From: Chitinophaga sedimenti
Lineage (GTDB): Bacteria; Bacteroidota; Bacteroidia; Chitinophagales; Chitinophagaceae
Assembly (NCBI RefSeq): GCF_023156195.1
Contig: NZ_JAKUKA010000001.1
Coordinates: 4,340,001 to 4,404,000 of the forward strand
Length of the DNA: 64,000 nucleotides
Direction of reading: 5' to 3'
Each line of letters starts with the position of its first letter. Within the stretch, counting starts at the first letter, position 1. Under the pieces are notes generated by a model. It did no database searches. It was not told the DNA's origin and was given only the letters and a program-made list of their open reading frames with translations. Of the stretch, positions 42,952-54,300 are shown one piece after another. The position numbers and the translations under genes are program-made.

Positions 42952-45900
42952 TTACTGTTTTATCAGTCTTAGCCTGATATTTCCATCATCTACCAGCACG
43001 TAATATACACCCGCAGTCCACTCCGACCCGTCGATGACGGAACCGGCTTCGTAGCCACGGTCGCGGTATTTCAGCTGTCCATTACTATTAAATACATCCA
43101 CGTTGTGCACGCCGGCCGGCAAACCCAGGATGCGGAAGTTGCCGCTGGTGGGATTGGGAGCAAGTTGCACCGGCTGTACACTTTCTTCCTGAACAGATGC
43201 GGCAAACGCTAACCTGGCACCGGATCCCGGCGTTACGGTAATGCTTGCACTGTTGAAGCTGCGAGATGCGGAGTCCTTCAACTGCAGGCGGTAGTAGGTG
43301 GCAGCAGTCACCGTAAAGTTATCGTTATAACTATAACTGGCGCCTGTAAGCGTACGACCAGCAGCATTCTGCGTGTTGACGGTCGTCCATGACCAGCCAT
43401 TGGTACTGCGTTGCAGCAACCATTTAGAAGATTCTTTTTCTATCGTCGTCGTCCAGGAAACATTGGGTTTACCCGCCACCAGTAATGCTGTGAAGGAACC
43501 CAGGTTGATCGGCTGCAGCTGCACCGGATCCGGCGCGGCTTTCACGACAGGACTGTAGGTGGCTGCGCCGTTCGTCGTTTCCATTTTCAGACGGTAGAAG
43601 AATGTTTGCGAAGGCACCAGCGGATCTTTGTACGCATAGCTGCGCGTGGTGGTGCTGGTTCCTGCGGCGTTGACGAATGAGAGAATTTGCCATACGGAAG
43701 AATCTGAACTACGCTGCAACACAAACTTAGCCGTATTGGTTTCACTCGCGGTACTCCAGGCCATGTATGCATCATCGTAATCGCGGGTAACGGAGAAGCT
43801 GGTGAGGTTGAACGGACCTGTTGCATAAGCCAGCATTACGGAAGCGCTGTAGAATACGCGGCGTGCGGTGTCCTCCATCTTCAGGCGGTAGTACACGTTT
43901 TGCGTATAAGCCGTACTATCCGTATAGTTATAATTGCGTGTGGTGGTGCTGTTTCCGGCAGCGGCCACAATGCGGGCGCTCGTCCAGCTGGTGTTGTTAA
44001 AGCTCCGTTCTACCGTAAACTGCGAAGTATTCTTTTCGCGGGTAGTACTCCATTGCACGTACGGGAAACTGCCAACTTTCGTTACGGTTGGACCGGCGTA
44101 TGTGAACGGCTGTGCGTACAGCGGGTCCGGCTGAATTTTAATACCGGCGCTGTAGGTGTGCACACCGGATGTGTCTTCCATGTGCAGGCGGTAGTACCAT
44201 ACCTGCTGCGTTACATTCTTATCGGCATATGTATAATTAGTTACTGCAGATGCGGTACCAGCGGCGGTTACATTGCCTCTTGCGCTCCAGGCAAGCGAAT
44301 CCGCACTACGCTCCACGATGAAACGCAGGGAACCATTTTCGCTGGAGGTGGACCAGCTTAGGTTGCGCTGATCATAATCCGCAGCGCCGCTGAAGGCGGT
44401 CAATACAAAAGGCAGCACCAGTTTCTCCAGCTTCACGGAATCCGTGTAGAAGGAGCGCTGGCTGGTATCCTCCATCTTCAATCTATAAAACACATCCTCA
44501 TTAAACACACTGTTATCGGTGAAGTTGTACTGGCGTAAGGTGTTACTGTTACCCGCAGCCGAGACTGTACCCGCCGTCGTCCAACTGGTAGCAGCCAGGC
44601 GGCGTTGCACGGTAAAGTGCAGCGTGTTCTTTTCTTTAGTCGTACTCCATTGGAGATAGGGCAAATTATTCTGCCGGCTAACGGCTGGGCCGCTATACGT
44701 AAACGGCTGCGCATACGCGGGGTCCGGCTGTACCTTTACGCCGGCGGAATAAAAGTGACGGGAGGCATTATCTTCCATATGTAAACGATAGAAGAAAACC
44801 TGCTGCGGTACGGGCTTATCAACATACATATAATAGCGCGGCGTGGAAGAAGTACCCGTTGCATTCACTGTACCCACGGTACTCCAGCTCAGCGAATCGG
44901 CACTTCTTTCCAGGTAGAATTTAAGCGCGTTATATTCGGAGCTCGTTTTCCAACCAGCTTTACGCTGGTCCCAATCGGCGGAAACACTAAAGCTGTCCAG
45001 CACAAAAGCGGGTTGCGGCTTCAGGAGTTTGATGGAATCGCTATAGAAACTGCGGTTCAAACTATCTTCCATTTCAAGTCGATAATGCACATCGTAACTA
45101 AAGCGGCTGTAGTCGGCGGAGGTGTAGTTACGCAACGTTGCAGAACGACCGGCAGCCGGCATCGTATCGATATTTACCCAGCCTGTGCCAGCGCTGCGTT
45201 GTACTACAAACTGCCATGCATACTTTTCTCTTTTGGTTTGCCAGCTGAGCTGAGCAGCGGTGTCCGTACCCAGCACCGCGAAGTTTTGCCAGACAAAAGG
45301 TTTCCAGTAACCGCTATCGGCCAGTACGTAAATACTGTCTGTAAAGTACTGCCGGCCGGTACTATCGGAAAAATGCAGCCTGTAAAACCGCGCGGTGTCT
45401 GATGTTAAAGTATCTGTATAATTGTATGTACGCTGCGTGGTCGAGTTCCCGAATGCCTGCACATCGGCGATCTGCTTCCAGGACGTGGTAGCGGTTTTGC
45501 GTTGCACTTTGATACGCCCAGTTTGGTTTCGTACGAGGTGCCCCAGTTGAGACGTACCGTATCGTATCCCGGGGCGCCGTTGAAATACGTGAGGGCGTAG
45601 GGTGCAGGCTGCGCATCAAACTTAACTCCTTTCGTATAAAAAAGGCGGTTGCGTGTATCGCGGAGTTTTAAGCGGTAATAGATCGCGGTGGTCTGTGTGC
45701 TGTTATCAGTATATGTGTAATTCAGCGTGGCAATATTACTGCCACCTGCATTTACCACACCGATCGAATCCCAGGCCAGCGAATCAACGCTGCGCTGCAC
45801 GATGTATCTCGACATCAGCCGTTCGCCGGTGGTGGTCCAGCTGACCTGCCGGCCACTACCAGCGGCCGTTACGCCGAGCAACTGCAAACGGATCGGTCCT

Positions 45901-46607
45901 TTACACAGCGTGTCCGGAATACCTTCTGCCGCCACGCGATCAAACATGATTTTGTGTGCGGCATTGTTCAGGTGAATGCCATCACCATAAGCATAAGTCG
46001 GATTGATCGTACCATCGCTATTCGCAAATCCTGTCCAGAAGTCGATGTACTTTGCGCCGAAGCGGGTGGCCAGCCAGTCGCGCATATCCATTAATGGCTG
46101 CCGCGGCGCTCCCCACATCTGGTCGCGCGGCTGTGTGGAAGTAACCCATACCGCGATGTTCATCGAATCGGCCGTAGCCCATATGCGGTTAAAGTTCGCC
46201 TGCTGCTCCGATAACGGGTAGCCGGAAGCCGCGTCGTTAGAAGGCAGGCTGATTAAAATCGCATCGGGACTGTACTCATTGATCGCGCGGGTGATGTTGA
46301 TTGACGGATCGGGCGAGGGACGAGAATCTCCGGGAATCACCGGCGGTTTGTACCAGGTAGGTTGTACACTGTAGCTGTTAATGCCACTGGAAGCAATGTT
46401 GTACACGCGCCAATCCGGGTGAATGGCTTCCAGGTGGCGTTTAAGCCGGCGCCCGAACGAGCTGTCGATGTGCGATGGGCCGGTCCAGCCGGCAGCAGTG
46501 GATGAACCCACAATCACCAGTCTGAAACCTTTGTCGGTGCAGACCTGGGCGTACGTGGAGGCGGTGGTGAGCAATGCAAGCAGCACCAGCGCATAAAATT
46601 GTTTCAT
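42952..46607 (-). CDS. Giant secreted SGNH-hydrolase with ~9 repeats and T9SS sorting domain (gene A, frameshifted)
   Basis: Protein of about 1,218 residues. Signal peptide (MKQFYALVLLALLTTASTYAQ, cleavage after AYAQ-like site) then an SGNH/GDSL hydrolase domain (residues about 25-250): nucleophile Ser in IVGSSTAAG, oxyanion Asn in PSNDA and catalytic Asp/His in GDGIHLNNAAH. About nine fibronectin-like repeats of about 95 residues follow, each with a core W.T..E....F.VQRS and ending FYRL.MED..... The end is a type IX sorting domain (LAPNPTSGNFRILGLPAG...YYVLVDDGNIRLRLIKQ). The frame breaks near 45505. Likely an extracellular or surface carbohydrate esterase; substrate unknown. Confidence 0.88.
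43230..45009 (-). repeat. Three-copy super-repeat of ~199 codons inside gene A
   Basis: Repeats in gene A alternate between two types, one starting like PFVLTAFSG and one like QPFTYAGP, forming a double unit. Copies begin at about 45009, 44412 and 43815, exactly 199 codons apart, and the third runs to about 43230. Similarity is visible in the DNA as well as in the protein, indicating fairly recent tandem duplication of the double unit. Confidence 0.75.
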
Positions 46608-46781
46608 GCGGAACAAGTTTTGAGGCTCAATAAAAAATCGAAGTTTCCGGGGTTCTTTAACAGGTATGGAAAAATTATTCGTCTAACGAGATTGGGGCAA
46701 TACGATAAAATTACGCCGACAATCTACCCTAGCATATAGCACATTCATGTGATCACCCTTAATTTTTCTTCATTTCACGGT

Positions 46782-46817
46782 AAAAAAGCCCGTTCAGCCG
46801 AATGGAGCTGAACGGGC
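46782..46817 (-). terminator. Intrinsic terminator after SGNH giant gene B
   Basis: Perfect 10-base stem GCCCGTTCAG / CTGAACGGGC with an A6 run on the left (T run on the minus strand), 24 bases after the stop. Confidence 0.85.
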
Positions 46818-46840
46818 CAAGGTGTTAACCAATTTATCTG

Positions 46841-49800
46841 CTATAGCTTTATCAGGCTGATGCGATACCTGCCCTTACCGAGCACTATGTAATAGGCGCC
46901 GGCGGGCCATGCAGAAGCGTTGATTTCCTCTCCGCGATACGCCTTATTGTAATACACCTGTACGCCGCGGCTGTTATACACTTCCACGTCCACACCGTTT
47001 GCAAAGCCATTTACCTTAAAGCTGCCACTCACCGGGTTGGGGAACGCAAACACTTTACCAGTGGGCTGTTGCGGGCCGTCAGGCAGGGCCGTGATGAGGG
47101 CCACCATTTTCAGTGCGTTACTGAGCGTGCGGGCGCCGGCTTTATCGATCATCACCAGGCGGTAGTATACCCAAACGGTGCCGGTGTTGTATTCGTCAGT
47201 AAAGCTGTAATTCACGACTACCTCGGAATTACCGGTAGCCGCTATTACCTTAACGCTCTTCCAGGTGGCTGAATCGGTGCTGCGCTCAATGTCGAAGCTG
47301 GCCGCACCGTTTTCGCTGCTGGTGCTCCATTCCGGGAGGCGCGCCGTGTTCTGGCCTTTCTTTAACGTAAAACTTTTCAGGTTGAAGGCGTTGCGATAGC
47401 CGAGGTCCGGCGTCAGGACCAGTTGCTGACTGGTGAAATCACGGCCATCTTTGTCGTGCGCGGTTACGCGGTACGTGGCAGGTTTCTCCTGCGTTTCTAT
47501 GTCGGTATAACTGTATTCGGAAGCTACACCTTTTGCAGGCACCACTGCGATAATATCCCAGCCCGCTTCCCGACTGCGGCCGTTGACTGCGGTTGGTGCT
47601 TTGCGCTCTACATAAAAACTATCGAGGTTCCATTCTTTTGAAGTAGACCAGTTGATCACCTGTTTCTCCTTTTGCTGCGCCACGGTAAAGGAAGACAAGC
47701 GGACCGGGGTAATATAATTGGTATCAGACGGCAACGACAGTTCGCGCGAATTGAACGTGCGGGCGGATGCGTCTGTCATGACGAGGCGATAAGTTAATGC
47801 GCCGGTCAGGTGCGTTTCATCTGTATAAGCATATGTTTTTCCGGTCATGCCCGCTGCCGGTACGGTGGTTACCTGTTCCCAGGCGCCATTGCCCTGCCTG
47901 CGTTCAATCGCAAATGTTTTAGTACGGAACTCTTTGGAGGTTGTCCAGCTCAATATCTGCTTCTTATACTCGCGGGCAGCTGAAAGTTCCGCATAACGGA
48001 CCGGCGTAATAAAGTTGGTGTCCGACCTTACGAACCGCTCATCCGACAGGAAGGCACGCCCAAATACATCCTTCGCCTGGATGCGGTAATACGTTTCCAG
48101 TTCGGAATAAGCCGTATCCGTGAATTGATATTCACCGGGACCAGCCGCCTTTACACTATCAATAGCGGTGAGTTTACCGCCGATGATACGCAGGATGTTA
48201 AACTGTGCCAGTTTAAATTCTTTCGTCGTGTTCCAGGAAATTACCTGTTTGTCCAGTTCGCGCCTTACACCGTAAGTGGCGTACCGAACGGGGGTAACGT
48301 AGTTGGTGTCCATTTTCACCCAGGCTTCGCCGCTTCTTTCGGAGCGATTAAACTTGTCGAATACCGTGATGCGATAGTAAGTTTCCTGGTATTTGTAGGC
48401 CGTGTCTGTATAGGCATAGGTCCGGCCCTGCATTGCGATACCGGCGGCGGCTACGGAATCAAGTATTTCCCAACCCAATCCGAAGTTCCTTTCAATGCGG
48501 AACTTCACGGTATTCCATTCTTTGGACGTGCTCCAGTCGATGGTTTGCTGGTTACCATCGCGTTTTGCAGTGAAGGCGGCCAGTTTATAAAATCGGGTAT
48601 AGTTGGAGTCTACGGCCAGCGCTAACACCGGTGACGTGAAGCTGCGTCCATATTTGTCTACCATCTGAACGCGGTAGCTGATATTTTTCTCGCTGTAGGA
48701 AGTGTCGGTTGCGGCATAATTGCTTAACGTTTCCGACGTACCTTTTGCGGGCAGTGAATCTATCTTAGTCCAGCCGGTGTTTGCCACGTTGCGCTCCAGC
48801 AAATAATGACTCATACGCCATTCTTTGGAAGTGCTCCAGGTAATGGATTGACTGGTAAGGTTGCGTTCCGCTGCGAGACCCGCCAACCGGTAAGGATTAG
48901 CGAAGTTGGTGTCTGCGACGATTTTCACCGTGCCTACCAGGAAGGGCGTGCGGTTCAGCGAGTCAATGAGACGCAGGCGGTAATGCACGTTTTTAGTGGT
49001 GGTGGAAATATTGTAAGTATAGGTGACGCTGTAACTGCGACCGGTTGGGGCAGTGCCCGCTGCTACCGTATCGATGCCTGTACGCCAGGTGGTGCCGTCA
49101 TCGCTGCGGTCTACCACGTAGCGGGCGGTTTTCTTTTCGACGGAAGTGCGCCACTCCAATGTTTGCTGGTTGGCGTCCTGTGTGCCGGTGAAGGATTGCA
49201 GGCGGTAGGGTTGGGCGTACATGCTGTCGGGAGTTACCAGTAACTTTTCAGCAGCGTAAACGTGACGCCCGGCGCTGTCTTCTACGCCTATCTGATAATA
49301 CAACGGAATTTGTTGTACACGCAAATCAGTGTGTGTATAATCCCTGATATCGGTCGAGTTACCGGCAGCAGGTTTTGCGCCGATAATATCCCACTTGAAG
49401 CCGTCAGCACTTCTTCTGATAACAAATCGTAGCGTCTTTGTTTCAAAGGCAGTCTGCCAGTTTAAAACAACATTACCGAAATCGGCAGCAGCCTCCCATT
49501 TATTATATTTAGCGTGACGCGTGCCACCGGGTAGTGTTACGGCCTGAGTATAAAATACACGACCGAGTGTATCTGCCGCAAAAACTTTGTATTGTACGTC
49601 CTTTTCGTAAAATACGACGTCATAGAAATCATCCCTCGACGAATGTGCTCCATTGTTATATTGCTGTGATCTTTTGGAGCCAACTGTATCCCATGTCAGC
49701 CCATTATCAGCCGAACGAAGCAGCTGCGTGTAGTTCAGGCCTTTTCTGATCGTCGTCGATAGGGCAACATATATTGCCCGGTCGCTATTAATGCTGGCAG

Positions 49801-51123
49801 TCAGCGAATAAATTCTCCAGGGATTAAAATACATTGTATCGGGCACCACTTTCAGCGCAGTTGAATATCGTTTCACCCCGGAGGAATCTTCTGACTGGAT
49901 CCTATACCACTTCACTTTATCAGGTGATGCGTCATCATCAGATTTGTACACGTAAGGCAAGCCAGGTGTGAACGACTTTACATCGACCCACTGCGCAGAG
50001 TCAAGACTACGCTGTATCAACATGGTTTTCAACTTCCCGATGGTGGGCGTTGACCAATCCATTTTAACCAGGTTAAAATCAGCAACAGCTTTGAATCCTG
50101 TAACCTGATAAGGTTGCCAGGACGACGGCGGTGTGTAACCGGTAACAGACACTTCATACCCACGATTGGCATGATCCATTGCTACAATACGGTAATAATA
50201 AGCGTTATGTGTTGTCACCAGCTGGTAAGTATTGCCTGCATATGCAGGCCCTTTCGCGGGAATATTCACATGGTCGACCAACGTTTGCCAGTTATCACCA
50301 TCGGAACTGGCTTGAACATAAAAGTAGCTGATACGGCGTTCGCGCGTGGTTTTCCAATTAAGTGACACACTATTGCCATTATGCAGCGTTGCCGTAAAAT
50401 AAGCCGCCTCAGAAGCTCCTTTACAAAGCGTATCCAATATTCCCGCTTTCATGACCCTATTGGCCATTAAACGATGGGCCTTATCATTAAAGTGGATGCC
50501 ATCGCCGCTTCCCAAACTGTCGATGATGGTACCATCATCCTTCGCGATCCCCGTCCAGAAATCAATACACTTAGCCCCAAAACGCGTTTTAAGCCAGTCA
50601 CGCATCTGCACCAGTGGCACGCGGGAGGCGCCCCACATCGTATCGCGACCGGTCGTAGTGGTTACCCAGAGCGGCACATTCATACTGTCGCACGTCGCCG
50701 CTATCCGTTCAAAGTTCGCTTTCTGCTCATCCAGCGTGTATCGTGAGGACGCATCATTGGAAGGAAAATTGACGATTACCGCATCGGCCTTCAATGTATT
50801 CAGTGCGTAAGAAATGTTTTTTCGGGGTTTGGCGCCGGACGCACATTGGTATTTACATACCAGGAAGGCTGCACGTTATAAGTGACCGTTCCTGCTACCG
50901 CGAGGTTATGCACGGTGGTAAAAGGACTGTTTTCGTCAGAGAAATACTTTTTGACAATATTTACCCACGCGCTGTCGGGTTTACTGGCGCCTGTTCCCGC
51001 GGCGGTAGAACTTCCCAAAACCACGATCGAATAAGTCCTTCCCCAACAGTTGAAATTTTGGGCATTAAGAGAGGTAATACCGGCGATCATCATCACCAGC
51101 AAAAGTGTAAAAAATTTCTTCAT
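46841..51123 (-). CDS. Giant secreted SGNH-hydrolase with ~11 repeats and T9SS sorting domain (gene B, frameshifted)
   Basis: Protein of about 1,427 residues, paralogue of the genes on both sides. Signal peptide (MKKFFTLLLVMMIAGITSLNA), SGNH domain with VVLGSSTAAGTG, NFPSNDASS and GDGIHFNDKAH, then about eleven repeats of about 95 residues. In the later repeats the joint reads DTNYITPVRL and the core WSTSKEW or WTTSKEF. The type IX sorting domain is AFPNPVSGSFKVNGFANG...YYIVLGKGRYRISLIKL. One frame break near 50810. Its C-terminal two repeats and sorting domain are nearly the same as in gene C. Confidence 0.88.
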
Positions 51124-51200
51124 GCGTTGCGTTTATGCGCCGGGAAAACAACGGTATAGGGGTGCATTCTCCGGTTATTCACTAATTGATAAGCTGCGTT

Positions 51201-51233
51201 ACTTGGTTCTTGCACAGGGATGGTTAACAATAA
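51201..51233 (-). promoter_or_regulatory. Upstream element of gene B shared with gene C
   Basis: ACTTGGTT (51201) and GGTTAACAATAA (51222-51233) lie 78-110 bases upstream of gene B. The same two words in the same order occur upstream of gene C at 57344 and 57430. Nothing similar was found upstream of gene A. Regulatory function is inferred. Confidence 0.4.
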
Positions 51234-51304
51234 TCGGAGGCGAAATTACAAACTATGGGACGCCACATACTAACATATTCGTGTTACCTAATTGGGTATA
51301 AATG

Positions 51305-51332
51305 AAAAAGCCCGTTCGAAATGAACGGGCTT
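51305..51332 (-). terminator. Intrinsic terminator after SGNH giant gene C
   Basis: Perfect 9-10-base stem AAGCCCGTTC / GAACGGGCTT with loop GAAAT and an A-rich left side (T run on minus strand), 6 bases after the stop. Confidence 0.85.
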
Positions 51333-51338
51333 AAGTCA

Positions 51339-54300
51339 TTATAATTTGATCAGACTGAGGCGATACCTGCCTTTATTCAGTACAATGTAGTACATGCCTG
51401 CGGGCCACGCTGAGGCGTTGATTTCCCCGCCACTATATTGCTTGTTATAGTACACCTGTACACCAAGACTGTTAAACACTTCCACCTGCACACCATTTGC
51501 AAACCCGCTGATCTTAAAGCTGTTGCTTACCGGGTTCGGGAAGGCGGCTACTTTGCCGGTGGACTGCTGCGGATCGTCTGGCAGTGCGGTAATGAGGGCA
51601 ACCATTTTCAGTGCGTTGCTAAGGTTGCGCGCACCATCTTTGTCGATCATCACCAGGCGATAGTAAACCCAGATGGTGCCGGTGTTGTATTCGTCGATGA
51701 AGCTGTAATTCACCGCAACATCTGAATTACCGGTAGCTGTTATCGTTTTGATGCTCTTCCAGGCTACGGAATCAGTACTGCGTTCGATCTCGAAGCTGGC
51801 GGCGCCATTTTCGCTGCTGGTACTCCATTCGAGTAATCTTGCCGCACTTTGCGCCTTCAGGGTAAAGTTTTTCAGGTTGAAGGCGTTGCGATAACTCAGG
51901 TCCGGTGTGAGGATCACATTCTGACTGGTAAAGTCGCGGCCCAGTTTGTCAAGTGCCGTGATGCGGTAAGCAGTCTGTTTATCCTGTGCCACCACATCAA
52001 CATAAGCATAAGTAGAAGAACCACCTTTTGCCGGAAGCACCGCGATAATTTCCCAACCATCTTTGCTTACACGCCCGTTGGTTGCAGGAATTATCTGGCG
52101 CTCCACGTAGAAGCTGTCGATGTTCCATTCGTTGTCGGTGCTCCAGTTTAATATCTGTTTGTCTTTTTGCTGTTCAACTACCAGTGTGCCGAGCTTAAAG
52201 GTTTCGGTATAGGTAGGATCCGCAGCTACAGACACTTCCGCGCTATTAAACGTACGTGCATCTTTGTCGGCCATCACCAGTTTATACGTAACGGCCAGCT
52301 GCGTGTAAGCGGTGTCCGTAAATGTATAATCAGCAGGAACGCCGGCAGCGACTTTTACGCCAATTTCCTTCCAGGTACCGTTTTCTTCTTTACGTTGAAT
52401 GCTGAAATCTTTTGTCCGGAATTCTTTGCTGGTGCGCCAGTTCAGTTGTTGTTGCAGGTTGCTGCGTACGGCAGTGAAGCTGGAAAGCACGAACGGTTCT
52501 GCATAGTTTGCATCTGCCGCAATATCCACCTGCGCACTGTTGAAAGTACGGCCGTCTCTATCCATTCCCACCAGCCTGTAAGAAGTGGGCTGCGACGAGT
52601 AGGAAGCATCTGTAAATGCATAAGAACGTGGTACACCCGCTGCTATCAACGTATCGATGCTGTTCCAGTTGCCTGAAGCAACTTTTCGTTGAACGAAAAT
52701 GTGCCGGAGACGGAACTCTTTTCCCGTATTCCATGCCAGTTGTTGCGTCAGACTGTCGCGCGTTACGACAAAACCCTTCACCACAAAAGGTTGCGTGTAA
52801 TTTGTATCCGCATCGAGCGGCTGCACATCACTATAAAACACCCGCGCATCCACGTCTTTCATACCGATGCGATACGTTACCGCACCCGGCCTGTAAGTAG
52901 TATCAGTATAACTATAATTACCCGCGCCTGTTGCCGGCAATGCCGCGAACTGTATCCAGCCGCCATTTTGCAGGCGTTGGACCAACATACTGTCGCCACG
53001 GAACTCTTTGCTGGTGTTCCAGTTCAGTTGTTGCGCCGCGCCATTGCGGGCTACCACGAAGGAAGTCATCTCAAATGGCTGATCATAATTTTCATCGCCT
53101 GCCAACACGAGTGTATCCCTTCCGAAATGCTGGTTATGAATATCCGTCAACCGTACGCGGTAGGTTGTGGCATCCTTACGATAGATCGTATCACGATAAA
53201 CATATTGATAACCGGCACCTTGTGCGGGGAACTGTTGCCCAGCTTTCCATTCGCCGGCCTCCAGCCGTTCTATATTGATAAATTTGACGTTTGCTTCCTC
53301 CGTAGACGTAAGCCGCACCACCTGCACCAGGCTGTCGCGTAGGACTTCCGTTGTGCTGGAAAAACGCATAAAGTTCAGATCATCTCCCGGCTGGCTTTCG
53401 CCAATAAAGTGGGTGTAACCCAACAGGTCATCTACATACAGGCGATACAGCATGGAGTATGCTCTATATACCGTATCGATATGGGTGTAATCCGTTCCCG
53501 CCCCGGCCGCTGGCACAAGGCCATTGTGTCTGTAACACCATTCACGGTAGCGGTCAGTATGTATCGCACGATGTTTGTCTCCTGTGTGCTATGCCACACC
53601 ACTCGTTGCGTAGTATCGGTGCGTTGCACGGCAAAACCGGTAATATTGTATGCAGGTGCTCGTCCAGAGTCTGCCGCGAGTTTCGGCAATGAAAAATAAA
53701 AATATTCGACCACTGGGAAAGCCCTTTAATACGATAGTAAGTTGTATAAGGATGATAGGAGCTGTCTGTGATGGAATACATTTTATCCGATCCTTCATCA
53801 GATATGGCGGCCACAGGAACGGTTGACCAGTTAATGCTGTCTGCGCTGTACTGCAAACTGTAGTTAGCCATCATCACGGAACGGCCCATCGTCCAGGTAA
53901 TTACCTGTTTATGCTCCTTACGCGCGACTAAACCTCCCGTAAATTCAGCCCTCTCTACTTTTACCGTGTCGGCGGCCAGTACATACTGCGGCCCCTCCAG
54001 CAGCTTACCATCCAGATCCTCCGCCATCCAGCGGTAGCTGGTCTGCGGACGCCGGTAAACAGAATCGGAGAAGGTATAGGTTTGACCGGAGCCGGCTGCA
54101 GGCCATATCGCTAAGCGCTTCCAGGCAGAATCGTCCCGCACTTCCGCGATAATGTTTTTCAATCCCCGCTCTTTCCAGGTCGTGATGCGAAGACGTTGTA
54201 TATCGTACTGGCGCTCAACCTGGGGAGTAGCAGTAGTAAAAGCCGAATTGTATATCGTATCCGCTTCCAGTAACACCGGAGTACTATAATACCCGGAACC

